Made by a program: the position numbers and the translations under genes
Notes under the pieces: model-generated
Seen by the model: the letters and a program-made list of their open reading frames with translations, nothing else
Told to the model about the DNA's origin: nothing
Database searches by the model: none
Shown here: positions 26,335-36,125 of the stretch, one piece after another
Layout of the letters: the number at the start of each line of letters is the position of its first letter
How positions within the stretch are numbered: the stretch's first letter is position 1
Source: Algibacter amylolyticus
GTDB taxonomy: Bacteria > Bacteroidota > Bacteroidia > Flavobacteriales > Flavobacteriaceae
Assembly (NCBI RefSeq): GCF_014202225.1
Contig: NZ_JACHGE010000001.1
Location: 601,320-665,319, forward strand
Reading direction: 5' to 3'
DNA length: 64,000 bases

Positions 26335-29112
26335 ATGGCTGACACAATTAGATTAAATAAAGTATTACGCGAGCTTAACATCTCTCTAGATCGCGCTGTG
26401 GAATTTTTGGATTCTAAAGGCGTGGAAATAGAGAAGCGTCCAACTACAAAGATTTCTCAGGAGACTTATAACCTCCTTTCGGGTGAATTTGAAACAGATG
26501 CTAATAAAAAAGTTAAGTCTCAAGCAGTAAGCGAAGCAAAGCTAAAGGAAAAGGAAGATTTACGTGTTAAACGTGAAAGAGAATTAGAAGCTAAGCAAAA
26601 AGCACAAGAAGCCAGAGAAAAAGCTAGAAAAGAGGAAGTTGTTAAAGCATCTGCTGAACTTTCAGGACCTAAAACTGTTGGCAAAATAGATTTAGACCCT
26701 AAAAAGAAAGCTGCTGAAAAACCTGCTGAACCTAAAAAAGAGGTTAAAGAAGCTCCTAAAGCAGAGCCTAAAGTGGAAGCAAAAAAGGAAGAACCTGTTA
26801 AAAAGGAAACGCCTAAAGCTGAAACTAAGCCTGAATCTAATACGGAAACAAAACCTGAAGTTAAGGAAGAAACTCCAGCAAAACCGCAGCTTAAACAAGT
26901 TGTAGTTGATGGCGAGTTGGTAACTCCAGAAGAAAAGGTAGAAACGCAATATAAAAAACTTACTGGTCCTAAAATAGCGGGAGATAAAATTGATTTATCC
27001 CAGTTTAATAAGCCTAAAAAGAAGAAAGAAGAAAAGAAACCTGTTGCTAAAGCTGGAGACGCCAATAAAAGAAAACGTCGCCGTATTAGTAAAGCTGGAG
27101 CACCACAAGATAATCGTGGAGGCGCTAGACCTGGTGGAGGAGATAGTCGATTTAGAGGAAAACCTGGCACAGGCGTAGGACGCCGTAATGTTGTAAAAGA
27201 AGAACCTTCAGAAGAAGATGTTAAAAAGCAAGTGCGCGAAACACTTGAGAAACTTCAAGGTAAATCTAACAGAGGGCGTGGTGCTAAAAACAGAAGAGAT
27301 AAAAGAGATAAGCATAGAGAGCAAACTGAAATCGATCAACAAATCGAAGCAGCTGAAAGTAAAATCATAAAAGTAACAGAATTTGTTACGGCTAGTGAAA
27401 TGGCAACTATGATGGATGTTAGCGTTACGCAAATTATTTCAGCTTGTATGTCACTTGGTATGATGGTAACTATGAATCAGCGTTTAGATGCTGAAACATT
27501 ATCTATCGTTGCCGATGAGTTTGGTTATCAAGTAGAGTTTGTAACTGCAGATATCGAGGAATCTATTGAAGAGTTTGTTGATAAACCAGAAGATTTAAAA
27601 CCACGTGCACCAATTGTTACGGTAATGGGTCACGTCGATCATGGTAAAACATCACTTTTAGATTACATACGTGAAGAAAATGTAATTGCAGGAGAGTCTG
27701 GTGGAATTACACAGCATATCGGTGCTTATGGTGTAGAACTAGAAAACGGACAAAAAATAGCATTCTTAGATACACCGGGTCACGAGGCCTTTACAGCGAT
27801 GCGTGCTCGTGGTGCTCAGGTAACAGATATTGCTATTGTTGTAGCTGCTGCCGATGATGATATTATGCCACAAACTAAAGAGGCTATTTCGCATGCACAA
27901 GCGGCAGGCGTACCTATAGTATTTGCTATTAACAAAATAGATTTACCAGCGGCCAACCCTGAGAAAATTAAGGAAGGTTTAGCACAAATGAATTTGTTAG
28001 TTGAAGACTGGGGTGGTAAAGTACAATCTCACGATATATCAGCTAAGATTGGTACAGGAGTAAAAGAATTATTAGAAAAAGTGTTGCTTGAAGCTGAGTT
28101 ATTAGAGCTTAAAGCAAACCCAAATAAACCAGCTGTTGGTACGGTAGTAGAAGCATTCCTAGATAAAGGTCGTGGATATGTATCAACTATATTGGTACAA
28201 GCAGGAACTTTAAAAGTTGGAGATTACGTGTTAGCGGGTCAGCATAGTGGTAAAATTAAAGCCATGCATGACGAAAGAGGACATGATGTTGTTGAGGCTG
28301 GACCTTCAACTCCAGTTTCTATTTTAGGTTTAGATGGTGCACCACAAGCGGGTGATAAGTTTAATGTATTTGCAGACGAGCGTGAAGCAAAACAAATTGC
28401 TTCTAAACGTGCGCAATTACAACGTGAGCAATCTGTTAGAACACAACGTCATATCACACTAGATGAAATTGGACGTCGTATTGCATTAGGTGATTTCCAA
28501 GAGCTGAATATTATCCTTAAAGGTGATGTTGATGGTTCGGTTGAAGCCTTAACAGATTCATTCCAGAAATTATCTACTGAAGAGATTCAAGTAAATATTT
28601 TACATAAAGGAGTTGGAGCCATTACAGAAAGTGATGTGTTATTAGCTTCGGCTTCAGATGCTATTATCGTAGGATTTAATGTGAGACCAGTAGGAAACGC
28701 AAGAATGATTGCCGATAAAGAAGAAATTGATATCCGTACATATTCTATTATCTACGATGCTATTAACGATCTTAAAGATGCCATGGAAGGTATGTTATCT
28801 CCAGAGTTGAAAGAAGAAATACTTGGTACTGCAGAAATTAGAGAAATATTTAAAGTATCCAAAATTGGTACTATTGCAGGTTGTATGGTGACTAATGGTA
28901 AAATAACACGTAATGCAGGTATTCGTTTAATACGTGATGGTGTAGTTGTTTATACAGGAGAGTTAACATCATTAAAACGATTTAAAGATGATGCTAAAGA
29001 AGTAGCTAAAGGTTACGACTGTGGTATGCAAATTAAAAATTACAACGATATTAAAGAAGGCGATGTAATTGAAGCTTTCCACGAAGTAGAGGTTAAAAAG
29101 AAGTTAAAGTAA
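26335..29112 (+). CDS. infB: Translation initiation factor IF-2
   Basis: This 925-residue IF-2 starts with an IF2_N-type domain (1-55). A long disordered region, rich in Lys, Glu, Pro and Ala and then Arg/Gly, spans about 60-330. A second IF2_N-like segment follows (about 345-400), then the GTPase: G1 [10 protein letters not shown]3 DTPGHEAF and G4 NKID. EF-Tu-like domain II, the IF-2 domain III and the C-terminal fMet-tRNA-binding domain complete it. It places initiator tRNA on the 30S subunit. The low-complexity region yields a 216-codon open frame on the other strand, which is a composition artefact. A strong terminator follows. Confidence 0.97.
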   Translation: MADTIRLNKVLRELNISLDRAVEFLDSKGVEIEKRPTTKISQETYNLLSGEFETDANKKVKSQAVSEAKLKEKEDLRVKRERELEAKQKAQEAREKARKEEVVKASAELSGPKTVGKIDLDPKKKAAEKPAEPKKEVKEAPKAEPKVEAKKEEPVKKETPKAETKPESNTETKPEVKEETPAKPQLKQVVVDGELVTPEEKVETQYKKLTGPKIAGDKIDLSQFNKPKKKKEEKKPVAKAGDANKRKRRRISKAGAPQDNRGGARPGGGDSRFRGKPGTGVGRRNVVKEEPSEEDVKKQVRETLEKLQGKSNRGRGAKNRRDKRDKHREQTEIDQQIEAAESKIIKVTEFVTASEMATMMDVSVTQIISACMSLGMMVTMNQRLDAETLSIVADEFGYQVEFVTADIEESIEEFVDKPEDLKPRAPIVTVMGHVDHGKTSLLDYIREENVIAGESGGITQHIGAYGVELENGQKIAFLDTPGHEAFTAMRARGAQVTDIAIVVAAADDDIMPQTKEAISHAQAAGVPIVFAINKIDLPAANPEKIKEGLAQMNLLVEDWGGKVQSHDISAKIGTGVKELLEKVLLEAELLELKANPNKPAVGTVVEAFLDKGRGYVSTILVQAGTLKVGDYVLAGQHSGKIKAMHDERGHDVVEAGPSTPVSILGLDGAPQAGDKFNVFADEREAKQIASKRAQLQREQSVRTQRHITLDEIGRRIALGDFQELNIILKGDVDGSVEALTDSFQKLSTEEIQVNILHKGVGAITESDVLLASASDAIIVGFNVRPVGNARMIADKEEIDIRTYSIIYDAINDLKDAMEGMLSPELKEEILGTAEIREIFKVSKIGTIAGCMVTNGKITRNAGIRLIRDGVVVYTGELTSLKRFKDDAKEVAKGYDCGMQIKNYNDIKEGDVIEAFHEVEVKKKLK

Positions 29113-29140
29113 TTCACTTAGTTGAAATAACTTGATTATA

Positions 29141-29174
29141 AAAAAAAGAGCGACCATTTGGTCGCTCTTTTTTA
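29141..29174. terminator. Bidirectional terminator between infB and the SPOR gene
   Basis: GAGCGACC, loop ATTT, GGTCGCTC: a perfect 8-bp stem flanked by an A-run on the left and a T-run on the right, so it can stop transcription from infB and from the convergent SPOR-domain gene. A 12-bp direct repeat, AATAACTTGATT, flanks it (29126-29137 and 29180-29191). Confidence 0.9.
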
Positions 29175-29192
29175 GTTATAATAACTTGATTT

Positions 29193-29582
29193 TTATTTCT
29201 TAGGCTTAAAAATAAAAGCATGAGGAAACTTCCCTTTAATTTTCTTTAAGGCGCGATCTGCTTCCAATCGTGTTCTAAAGTTTCCTGCCCAAATTTTAAA
29301 GTTTGGTGTTTCGTATTGCATAGATGGATGCCAACTACCAAAAGCGCTTGTAAACTCATCTTGTGCGCTGTATGCACCTGCTCTGTTACCGGAATAAACT
29401 TGAATTTTGTAACGTTCAGAACTGGTTTCATCTTTATTTAATTCTTTCTTTAAATCTAATAAAACAGTGATATGTTTGTCTTGATTTATGGCAACATTAC
29501 CTTGTTGAGAAAAACTATATGTTGATATTAAAACAAAACATATAAGGCTTAAAAAACTTTTTTTTAGGTTCAATGGATTCAT
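29193..29582 (-). CDS. SPOR domain-containing exported protein
   Basis: This protein of about 129 residues has a signal peptide (MNPLNLKKSFLSLICFVLISTYSFSQ) and then one SPOR domain: YKIQVYSGNRAGAYSAQDEF, then FKIWAGNFRTRLEADRALKKI and a final strand AFIFKPKK. SPOR domains bind denuded glycan strands of peptidoglycan, often at division sites. I chose the ATG at 29582 over the one at 29621. The extra 13 residues of the longer form are polar and precede an otherwise complete signal peptide. It is a single gene, convergent with infB and divergent from actA. Confidence 0.82.
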   Translation of the reverse strand: MNPLNLKKSFLSLICFVLISTYSFSQQGNVAINQDKHITVLLDLKKELNKDETSSERYKIQVYSGNRAGAYSAQDEFTSAFGSWHPSMQYETPNFKIWAGNFRTRLEADRALKKIKGKFPHAFIFKPKK

Positions 29583-29676
29583 GTGTGTATTAACTTTTTT
29601 ATGTAACTTCTTTATAATCATCTACTAATAGAGGGTGTTGTGTTGTAATATTGGTAGTGCTTAATTATATTTTATA

Positions 29677-29684
29677 CAAATGTA
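29677..29684 (-). promoter_or_regulatory. Candidate -7 element of the SPOR gene
   Basis: On the minus strand this reads TACATTTG, an exact TAnnTTTG match. It implies a leader of about 85 bases before the ATG at 29582. No TTG was found at the expected upstream spacing. Confidence 0.35.
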
Positions 29685-29759
29685 TACGATATAAACTTAA
29701 TTGCGGCTCTTTTTATTATTTAGAATCCCTCTAAATTACCAATTAACACTATGCTAACA

Positions 29760-29790
29760 TTTCTAAAATCGACTTTTAATATTACTTTTG
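29760..29790 (+). promoter_or_regulatory. Candidate promoter of the ACIII operon
   Basis: TACTTTTG (29783-29790) matches TAnnTTTG, with TTT at 29760-29762 exactly 20 bases upstream in place of TTG. Transcription would begin near 29797, inside the upstream part of the long open frame. This supports the actA start at 29874. Confidence 0.5.
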
Positions 29791-29873
29791 CGAGAGATTT
29801 TTTTAACTGCATTTTTCCATTTATAGTAATGAAAAAATCATACCAAAGTTTAGAAGTTAATTTAACCAACAAT

Positions 29874-31169
29874 ATGAGAAAGGTGATTCACCGTAAATTA
29901 AGCACAAACTTTCTTAGTTTAAGCTTAGTTTTTTTACTAGCATTTACAACGGCTCTTTCTGCTCAGGAAGGAGACCCAGCAAAAGGAAAATCATTATTTA
30001 ATGCTAATTGCGCAGCATGTCATCAATTAGATAAAAAGATGACAGGACCAGCTTTACGTAACGTAGAGGCACGTTTAAGTGACGAGCAAGGTTTAGATCG
30101 TACTTGGATTCATGCTTGGATTCGTAACAGTGCAGGTGTTATAAAATCTGGCGACTCTTATGCTAAAAAAGTATACGATGAGTATGGTGGTGCGGCAATG
30201 ACTGCTTTTCCACAATTGTCAGATGATGATATAAATAACATTCTTGCTTATACAGCTGAAGAAAAGAAAGCGCCTGCTCAAGCAGCTACTCCAGTTGGAG
30301 GTGCAGAAGTTGGTGGTGGAAATTCTGGTGGTATTTCAAACGAACTTATTTTAGGGGCGTTAGCTATCTTGTTTATTCTTTTAGCTGCTGGATTATATCT
30401 AGTGAATAAAACATTACGTCGTTTTGCAGGAGCGCAGGGTATCGATTTACCAGAGGCTTCTCAAAGAACGCCATTATGGAAAGCATTTGTTCAAAATCAG
30501 TTTTTAATGATTGTTGTAGCAATATTCTTTTTATTATCTAGTGCATACTTTGTTTACGGCTATTTATCTCAAATTGGGGTAGATCAAGGATATCAACCTG
30601 TACAACCAATACATTTTTCACATAAAATACATGCTGGCGATAACGGAATCGATTGTAAATACTGTCACTCTTCTGCAAGAGTTAGTAAAACATCTGGTAT
30701 TCCTTCGTTAAATGTTTGTATGAACTGTCATAAATCAGTTTATGAGTATAATGGCGAAACATCTCCAGAATATTCTAAAGAATTTTATGATGGTGAGATC
30801 AAAAAATTATATGCTGCCGCAGGATGGGATGATGCTGAGCAAAAATATACAGGAGATTCTCAACCAGTAAAATGGGTTCGTATTCATAACTTACCAGACT
30901 TTGCATATTTTAATCACTCACAACACGTAACTGTTGCAGGTGTAGAATGTCAAACTTGTCATGGTCCTGTTGAAGAGATGGAAATCATGTATCAACATGC
31001 GCCATTAACTATGGGATGGTGTATTAACTGTCACAGAGAAACTAACATTGATGTAAAAGATAATGCTTACTATACTAAAATACATGATGAGTTATCTAAA
31101 AAGTATGGTGTCGATGAGTTAACTGCTGCTCAAATGGGTGGTCTAGAATGTGGTAAGTGTCACTACTAA
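29874..31169 (+). CDS. actA: Alternative Complex III subunit ActA, multihaem cytochrome c
   Basis: This is a protein of about 431 residues with a signal peptide (RKLSTNFLSLSLVFLLAFTTALSAQ). An N-terminal monohaem cytochrome c domain (C46-A-A-C-H50) is followed by two membrane helices (ELILGALAILFILLAAGLYLV and FLMIVVAIFFLLSSAYFVYGYL). The C-terminal ActA domain has five more CxxCH sites (CKYCH, CMNCH, CQTCH, CINCH, CGKCH). ACIII oxidises menaquinol and passes electrons to cytochrome c or directly to an oxidase. The open frame extends upstream to 29751, but a promoter-like element lies there and the signal peptide starts at 29874, so that start is preferred. It is the first gene of the respiratory operon. 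Confidence 0.92.
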   Translation: MRKVIHRKLSTNFLSLSLVFLLAFTTALSAQEGDPAKGKSLFNANCAACHQLDKKMTGPALRNVEARLSDEQGLDRTWIHAWIRNSAGVIKSGDSYAKKVYDEYGGAAMTAFPQLSDDDINNILAYTAEEKKAPAQAATPVGGAEVGGGNSGGISNELILGALAILFILLAAGLYLVNKTLRRFAGAQGIDLPEASQRTPLWKAFVQNQFLMIVVAIFFLLSSAYFVYGYLSQIGVDQGYQPVQPIHFSHKIHAGDNGIDCKYCHSSARVSKTSGIPSLNVCMNCHKSVYEYNGETSPEYSKEFYDGEIKKLYAAAGWDDAEQKYTGDSQPVKWVRIHNLPDFAYFNHSQHVTVAGVECQTCHGPVEEMEIMYQHAPLTMGWCINCHRETNIDVKDNAYYTKIHDELSKKYGVDELTAAQMGGLECGKCHY

Positions 31170-31183
31170 ATAAGTAGTTTTTC

Positions 31184-31201
31184 TTTCCGCGAAAGCGGAA
31201 A
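31184..31201. repeat. Short palindrome with a GAAA loop between actA and actB
   Basis: TTTCCGC, loop GAAA, GCGGAAA: a perfect 7-bp stem closed by a GNRA-type tetraloop in the 71-base gap between actA and actB. There is no T-run, so it is not a terminator; it may be an RNA-processing or stability element. Its core TTCCGCGAAAGCG also occurs in the polA linker (6256-6268). Short REP-like palindromes of this kind are familiar from flavobacterial genomes. Confidence 0.6.
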
Positions 31202-31240
31202 ACATTAAATAAAAATTAAGAAGTAATTCAATTATATAAT

Positions 31241-34200
31241 ATGTCATCAAACAAGAAATACTGGAAAAGTGTTGAAGAGCTAAACGAAAATAGCTCTATT
31301 GTTGAGACGCTAAAACAAAACGAGTTTGTAGCAGAAATTCCTACTGATGAATTTTTAGGTGATAAAGAAACCTTAGAGGAAACATCTACAACGCGTCGCG
31401 ATTTCTTAAAATATGTAGGATTTAGTACAGCTGCAGCTTCATTGGCTGCTTGTGAGGGTCCTGTAAAAAAATCTATTCCATATATAGTGCAACCAACCGA
31501 GATTATTCCTGGTGTTGCTAACTATTATGCAACTACAATTGCAAATGGTTTTGATTTTGCTAGTGTTTTAGTAAAAACGCGTGAAGGTCGTCCAATTAAA
31601 ATTGAAAACAATACGATGGCAGCTACCAATGGTAGTGCTAATGCTAGAGTGAATGCTTCGGTTTTAGGATTGTATGATAGTTTAAGAGTTCAAGGCCCTA
31701 AGAAAGGAGATTCTGCCATTTCTTGGAGTGATTTCGATTCTGAAACTACCGAGAAATTAACCAACATTGCTGCGGCTAACAAAAACATTGTGTTATTAAC
31801 ACAAACATTTGCGAGTCCATCTACAAGTAAGTTAATTTCTGAATTCAAAGAAAAGTATGGTAATGTAAGTCACGTAGTTTACGATTCTGTTTCAGAGTCT
31901 GCTGCGTTAGATGCTTATCAAGCTAAATATGGAGAACGCGCATTAGCAAATTACGATTTCGCTAAGGCCATGACAATTGTTTCTGTTGGTGCAGATTTCT
32001 TAGGAGATTGGCAAGGTGGTGGTTTTGATTCTGGGTATTCTAAGAACAAAGCGCCAAACCACGGTAAAATGTCAAGACATATTCAGTTTGAATCTAATAT
32101 GTCTCTTACTGGTGCCAATGCCGATAAACGTGTTCCATTAACGCCTACAGAGCAAAAATTAGCTTTAGCTAAATTATATAGCTATGTGGTTGGTGGATCG
32201 GTATCAGGAACGTTACCAGAAAAAGTAGAAGATGCAGTTAAAAAAGCAGCTTCTCAACTTAAAAAGGCTGGAAGCAATGGTGTTGTAGTAACAGGAATTC
32301 AAGATGTTAATGCACAAACAGTTGTTTTAGAAATAAATGAAGTTTTAGGAAGTAAGGCTTTCGATAAATCGACTCCAATTAAAACTAGACAAGGTAGCGA
32401 TGCTGCTGTGGCTAAATTAGTTGGCGATATGAAAGCTGGTCGTGTAGGAGCGATTATAATGAGTGGTGTAAATCCAATTTATACCTTACCAAATGCTTCA
32501 GACTTTGCTGAAGGATTAAAGAAAGTAGAATTATCTGTTGCGTTTTCTATGAAAGTAGATGAGACGTCTTCAGAAGCACAATATATAGGAGCAGCGCCAC
32601 ATTATTTAGAATCTTGGGGTGATGTTGAAATCAAAAAAGGACATTATGCATTAATGCAACCAACAATTCGTCCTTTATTTGATACAAGGCAATTTCAAGA
32701 ATCTTTATTAAAATGGACGGGAAACAGTGTTTCTTATCATGATTATATTAAGGATACTTGGGGTACTGGTATTTTAGGCGGTGGTTCATTTAACAAAGCA
32801 TTACACGATGGTGTTTTTGTTGGAGCTATAGCTACGCAAACTGAAGAGACATCAAATGCAGAAGCTTCTGCTGAGGCGCCTTCAGGAAATGCAGCTAGAG
32901 CATTAGCATCTTCTGCAAAATCAAACGGTGGTTTAGAGTTAACCTTATATACCAAAGTTGGTATGGGTGATGGACAACAAGCCAACAACCCATGGTTACA
33001 AGAGTTTCCGGATCCTTTAACAAGAGCATCTTGGGATAACTACTTAACCGTGTCTAAAGCTGATGCTGATGCATTAGGTTTAATGAATAAACACGTTGCT
33101 AACGGTGCATTAAATGGTAGTTATGCCAATGTTACTGTAAATGGAGCGTCTTTAAAAGTACCAGTAATGATTCAACCAGGACAAGCTAAAGGTACTGTTG
33201 GATTAGCATTAGGTTACGGTAAAACATTAGGTTTAAAAGAAGAAATGCAAACAGGGGTTAACGCCTATGCATTATATCATAACTTTAATAGCGTACAAAA
33301 CGTAACAGTGGAGTTAGCTGCAGGAGAGCATGAATTTGCTTCTGTACAGTTACATAACACTTTGATGGGACGTGGTGATATTATTAAAGAAACAACTTTA
33401 GAGATTTTTAATACGTCTGATAGAGATGTGTGGAATAAAGTTCCTACGGTTTCGTTAAATCATAAGGAAACTCCAGTGACTTCTCCAGAGGTTGATTTAT
33501 GGGATGAATTTGATCGATCAATTGGGCATCACTTTAACTTATCAATCGATTTAAATTCTTGTACAGGATGTGGGGCTTGTGTTATTGCTTGTCATGCAGA
33601 AAACAATGTGCCTGTAGTTGGTAAAAGCGAAGTACGTCGTAGCCGTGATATGCACTGGTTACGTATTGATAGATATTATTCATCTGATGCGACATTTGAA
33701 GAAGATGATGCTAAAAAAGACGGATTCTCTGGTTTATTTGGAGATAACGGGTCTTTAGGCGGATTTGGAGAGATGGAACAAGCAGCTGAGAATCCTCAGG
33801 TGGCTTTCCAACCGGTAATGTGTCAGCATTGTAACCATGCACCTTGTGAAACAGTTTGTCCTGTGGCAGCTACTTCTCACGGTCGTCAAGGTCAAAACCA
33901 TATGGCATATAACCGTTGCGTTGGTACTAGATATTGTGCAAACAACTGTCCTTACAAAGTACGTCGTTTCAACTGGTTCTTATACAATGGAAATGATGAG
34001 TTTGATTATCATATGAACGATGATTTAGGTCGTATGGTATTAAATCCAGATGTTGTTGTACGTTCTCGTGGTGTAATGGAAAAATGTTCTATGTGTATTC
34101 AAATGACACAGAAAACTATTCTTGACGCAAAACGTGACGGAAGAGAAATTAAAGATGGTGAATTCCAAACAGCATGTTCTGCAGCTTGTAGTAGTGGAGC

Positions 34201-34345
34201 GATGGTTTTTGGAGATATCAACGATAAAGCTTCTAAAGTTGCAAAACTAAAAGAAGATGACCGTATGTATCACTTATTAGAAAGTGTTGGTACTAAGCCT
34301 AACGTGCAGTATCATACTAAAGTGAGAAATACAACTGAAGCATAA
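31241..34345 (+). CDS. actB: Alternative Complex III subunit ActB, molybdopterin-like and iron-sulfur protein
   Basis: This 1034-residue protein has a twin-arginine type leader set internally near residues 45-75 (TRRDFLKYVGFSTAAASLAAC), which also ends in a lipobox-like Cys. A molybdopterin-oxidoreductase-like half (B1) runs to about 730. A ferredoxin-like half (B2) follows with Cys clusters CTGCGACVIAC, CQHCNHAPCETVC, CVGTRYCANNCP and CSMCIQMTQ. In ACIII the B1 part has lost the cofactor, and the B2 clusters carry electrons from quinol to ActA/ActE. A low-complexity Ala/Ser/Glu segment lies near 545-565. It is followed by actC after 28 bases. Confidence 0.94.
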   Translation: MSSNKKYWKSVEELNENSSIVETLKQNEFVAEIPTDEFLGDKETLEETSTTRRDFLKYVGFSTAAASLAACEGPVKKSIPYIVQPTEIIPGVANYYATTIANGFDFASVLVKTREGRPIKIENNTMAATNGSANARVNASVLGLYDSLRVQGPKKGDSAISWSDFDSETTEKLTNIAAANKNIVLLTQTFASPSTSKLISEFKEKYGNVSHVVYDSVSESAALDAYQAKYGERALANYDFAKAMTIVSVGADFLGDWQGGGFDSGYSKNKAPNHGKMSRHIQFESNMSLTGANADKRVPLTPTEQKLALAKLYSYVVGGSVSGTLPEKVEDAVKKAASQLKKAGSNGVVVTGIQDVNAQTVVLEINEVLGSKAFDKSTPIKTRQGSDAAVAKLVGDMKAGRVGAIIMSGVNPIYTLPNASDFAEGLKKVELSVAFSMKVDETSSEAQYIGAAPHYLESWGDVEIKKGHYALMQPTIRPLFDTRQFQESLLKWTGNSVSYHDYIKDTWGTGILGGGSFNKALHDGVFVGAIATQTEETSNAEASAEAPSGNAARALASSAKSNGGLELTLYTKVGMGDGQQANNPWLQEFPDPLTRASWDNYLTVSKADADALGLMNKHVANGALNGSYANVTVNGASLKVPVMIQPGQAKGTVGLALGYGKTLGLKEEMQTGVNAYALYHNFNSVQNVTVELAAGEHEFASVQLHNTLMGRGDIIKETTLEIFNTSDRDVWNKVPTVSLNHKETPVTSPEVDLWDEFDRSIGHHFNLSIDLNSCTGCGACVIACHAENNVPVVGKSEVRRSRDMHWLRIDRYYSSDATFEEDDAKKDGFSGLFGDNGSLGGFGEMEQAAENPQVAFQPVMCQHCNHAPCETVCPVAATSHGRQGQNHMAYNRCVGTRYCANNCPYKVRRFNWFLYNGNDEFDYHMNDDLGRMVLNPDVVVRSRGVMEKCSMCIQMTQKTILDAKRDGREIKDGEFQTACSAACSSGAMVFGDINDKASKVAKLKEDDRMYHLLESVGTKPNVQYHTKVRNTTEA

Positions 34346-34373
34346 ATTTAATTAAAGAATCAATTATATAATT

Positions 34374-36116
34374 ATGGCGTCTCATTACGAAGCACCTATT
34401 AGAAGACCTTTAGTTACAGGCGAAAAATCATACCACGACGTAACTGTGGATGTGGCCAAACCTGTTGAAGGAAAAGCAAATAAGCAATGGTGGATAGTTT
34501 TTAGTATCTCATTAGTAGCTTTCTTGTGGGGAATTGGATGTATTTTATACACAGTATCTACAGGTATTGGAACTTGGGGTTTAAACAAGACCGTTGGTTG
34601 GGCTTGGGATATTACTAACTTCGTTTGGTGGGTTGGTATTGGTCACGCAGGAACACTTATTTCTGCAGTACTTTTACTGTTCCGTCAAAAATGGAGAATG
34701 GCAATTAACCGTTCTGCAGAAGCAATGACAATCTTCTCTGTGGTACAAGCAGGTTTGTTTCCAATTATTCACATGGGTCGTCCATGGTTAGGATATTGGG
34801 TATTACCTATTCCAAACCAATTTGGTTCATTATGGGTAAACTTTAACTCGCCATTACTTTGGGATGTATTTGCAATTTCTACTTATTTATCTGTATCATT
34901 GGTATTCTGGTGGACAGGTTTATTACCAGATTTTGCTATGCTAAGAGATAGAGCTATTAGACCGTTTCAAAAGAAAATTTATGCTTTATTAAGTTTTGGT
35001 TGGTCTGGTCGTGCAAAAGATTGGCAACGTTTTGAAGAAGTATCATTGGTACTTGCAGGTTTAGCAACGCCATTAGTACTTTCTGTACACACTATTGTAT
35101 CTTTTGACTTCGCAACATCGGTTATTCCTGGTTGGCATACAACAATATTCCCGCCATACTTTGTGGCTGGTGCGGTATTCTCAGGATTTGCAATGGTAAA
35201 TACACTTCTTATTATTATGAGAAAAGTGTGTAACCTTGAAGATTATATTACAGTACAGCACATCGAATTAATGAACATAGTAATTATGATTACTGGTTCT
35301 ATAGTAGGTGTAGCATATATTACAGAGTTATTTATAGCATGGTATTCTGGTGTTGAGTATGAACAATACGCTTTCTTAAACAGAGCAACTGGTCCTTATG
35401 CTTGGGCTTACTGGATGATGATGTCTTGTAACGTGTTCTCTCCACAGTTTATGTGGTTCAAGAAATTAAGAACTAGTATTATGTTCTCTTTCTTTATTTC
35501 AATCGTAGTAAACGTTGGTATGTGGTTTGAGCGTTTTGTAATTATTGTAACGTCGTTACATAGAGATTACTTACCGTCTTCATGGACAATGTTCTCACCA
35601 ACATTTGTAGATATTGGAATTTTTATTGGAACTATAGGATTCTTCTTTGTATTATTCTTATTATATTCTAGAACATTCCCAGTTATTGCGCAAGCCGAGG
35701 TTAAAACAATTTTAAAATCATCTGGAGAGCGTTATAAAAACATTAGAGAAAGAGGCGATAGTTTAGTAGGAACAGGAGCAGATTCTAGAACATCAGGTAA
35801 TGTTGTTGTAAAGCCTATGGCTGAAGTTAAAGAAACTATACCTTCTACTGATGATAATTCAGAAAAAGTAAGTAACCTTTTAGGAAGCATTGGTGCTTTT
35901 GATCCGGCTACTCAAACTGCTGATGATTTAAAGAAAGTAAATGGCATTGGTCCTAAAATGGAAGAAGTATTAAATAGCATTGGTATTTATACATTCCTTC
36001 AAGTTAGTAAAATGACAAAAAATGAATATGATTTGTTAGATAGCATTACAGGTTCTTTCCCAGGAAGAGCTGAGCGTGATGATTGGTCTGGACAAGCTAA
36101 AAAATTAATCAACTAA
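34374..36116 (+). CDS. actC: Alternative Complex III subunit ActC (NrfD/PsrC-like) with C-terminal HhH tail
   Basis: This is a 580-residue membrane protein. About ten helices in residues 40-450 (for example NFVWWVGIGHAGTLISAVLLL) form the NrfD/PsrC fold, the quinol-binding and proton-handling subunit of ACIII. Beyond the last helix a polar linker leads to an extra domain near 500-580. It reads LKKVNGIGPKMEEVLNSIGI, a helix-hairpin-helix, and ends GRAERDDWSGQAKKL. The same ending is known from extended NuoE and L21 proteins. The tail is unusual for ActC. The frame is open throughout with no break at the junction, so this looks like a true fusion. Confidence 0.93.
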   Translation: MASHYEAPIRRPLVTGEKSYHDVTVDVAKPVEGKANKQWWIVFSISLVAFLWGIGCILYTVSTGIGTWGLNKTVGWAWDITNFVWWVGIGHAGTLISAVLLLFRQKWRMAINRSAEAMTIFSVVQAGLFPIIHMGRPWLGYWVLPIPNQFGSLWVNFNSPLLWDVFAISTYLSVSLVFWWTGLLPDFAMLRDRAIRPFQKKIYALLSFGWSGRAKDWQRFEEVSLVLAGLATPLVLSVHTIVSFDFATSVIPGWHTTIFPPYFVAGAVFSGFAMVNTLLIIMRKVCNLEDYITVQHIELMNIVIMITGSIVGVAYITELFIAWYSGVEYEQYAFLNRATGPYAWAYWMMMSCNVFSPQFMWFKKLRTSIMFSFFISIVVNVGMWFERFVIIVTSLHRDYLPSSWTMFSPTFVDIGIFIGTIGFFFVLFLLYSRTFPVIAQAEVKTILKSSGERYKNIRERGDSLVGTGADSRTSGNVVVKPMAEVKETIPSTDDNSEKVSNLLGSIGAFDPATQTADDLKKVNGIGPKMEEVLNSIGIYTFLQVSKMTKNEYDLLDSITGSFPGRAERDDWSGQAKKLIN

Positions 36117-36125
36117 ACATAGTCA

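Noticed and set aside
26520-27170. 216-codon open frame on the minus strand
   Set aside because: It lies wholly inside infB, opposite its Lys/Glu/Pro/Ala-rich region. The long open frame is explained by base composition, and its translation is low-complexity Ser/Phe/Leu.
29751-29873. Upstream extension of actA (start at 29751)
   Set aside because: A promoter-like TACTTTTG lies inside the extension, and a normal signal peptide begins at 29874.
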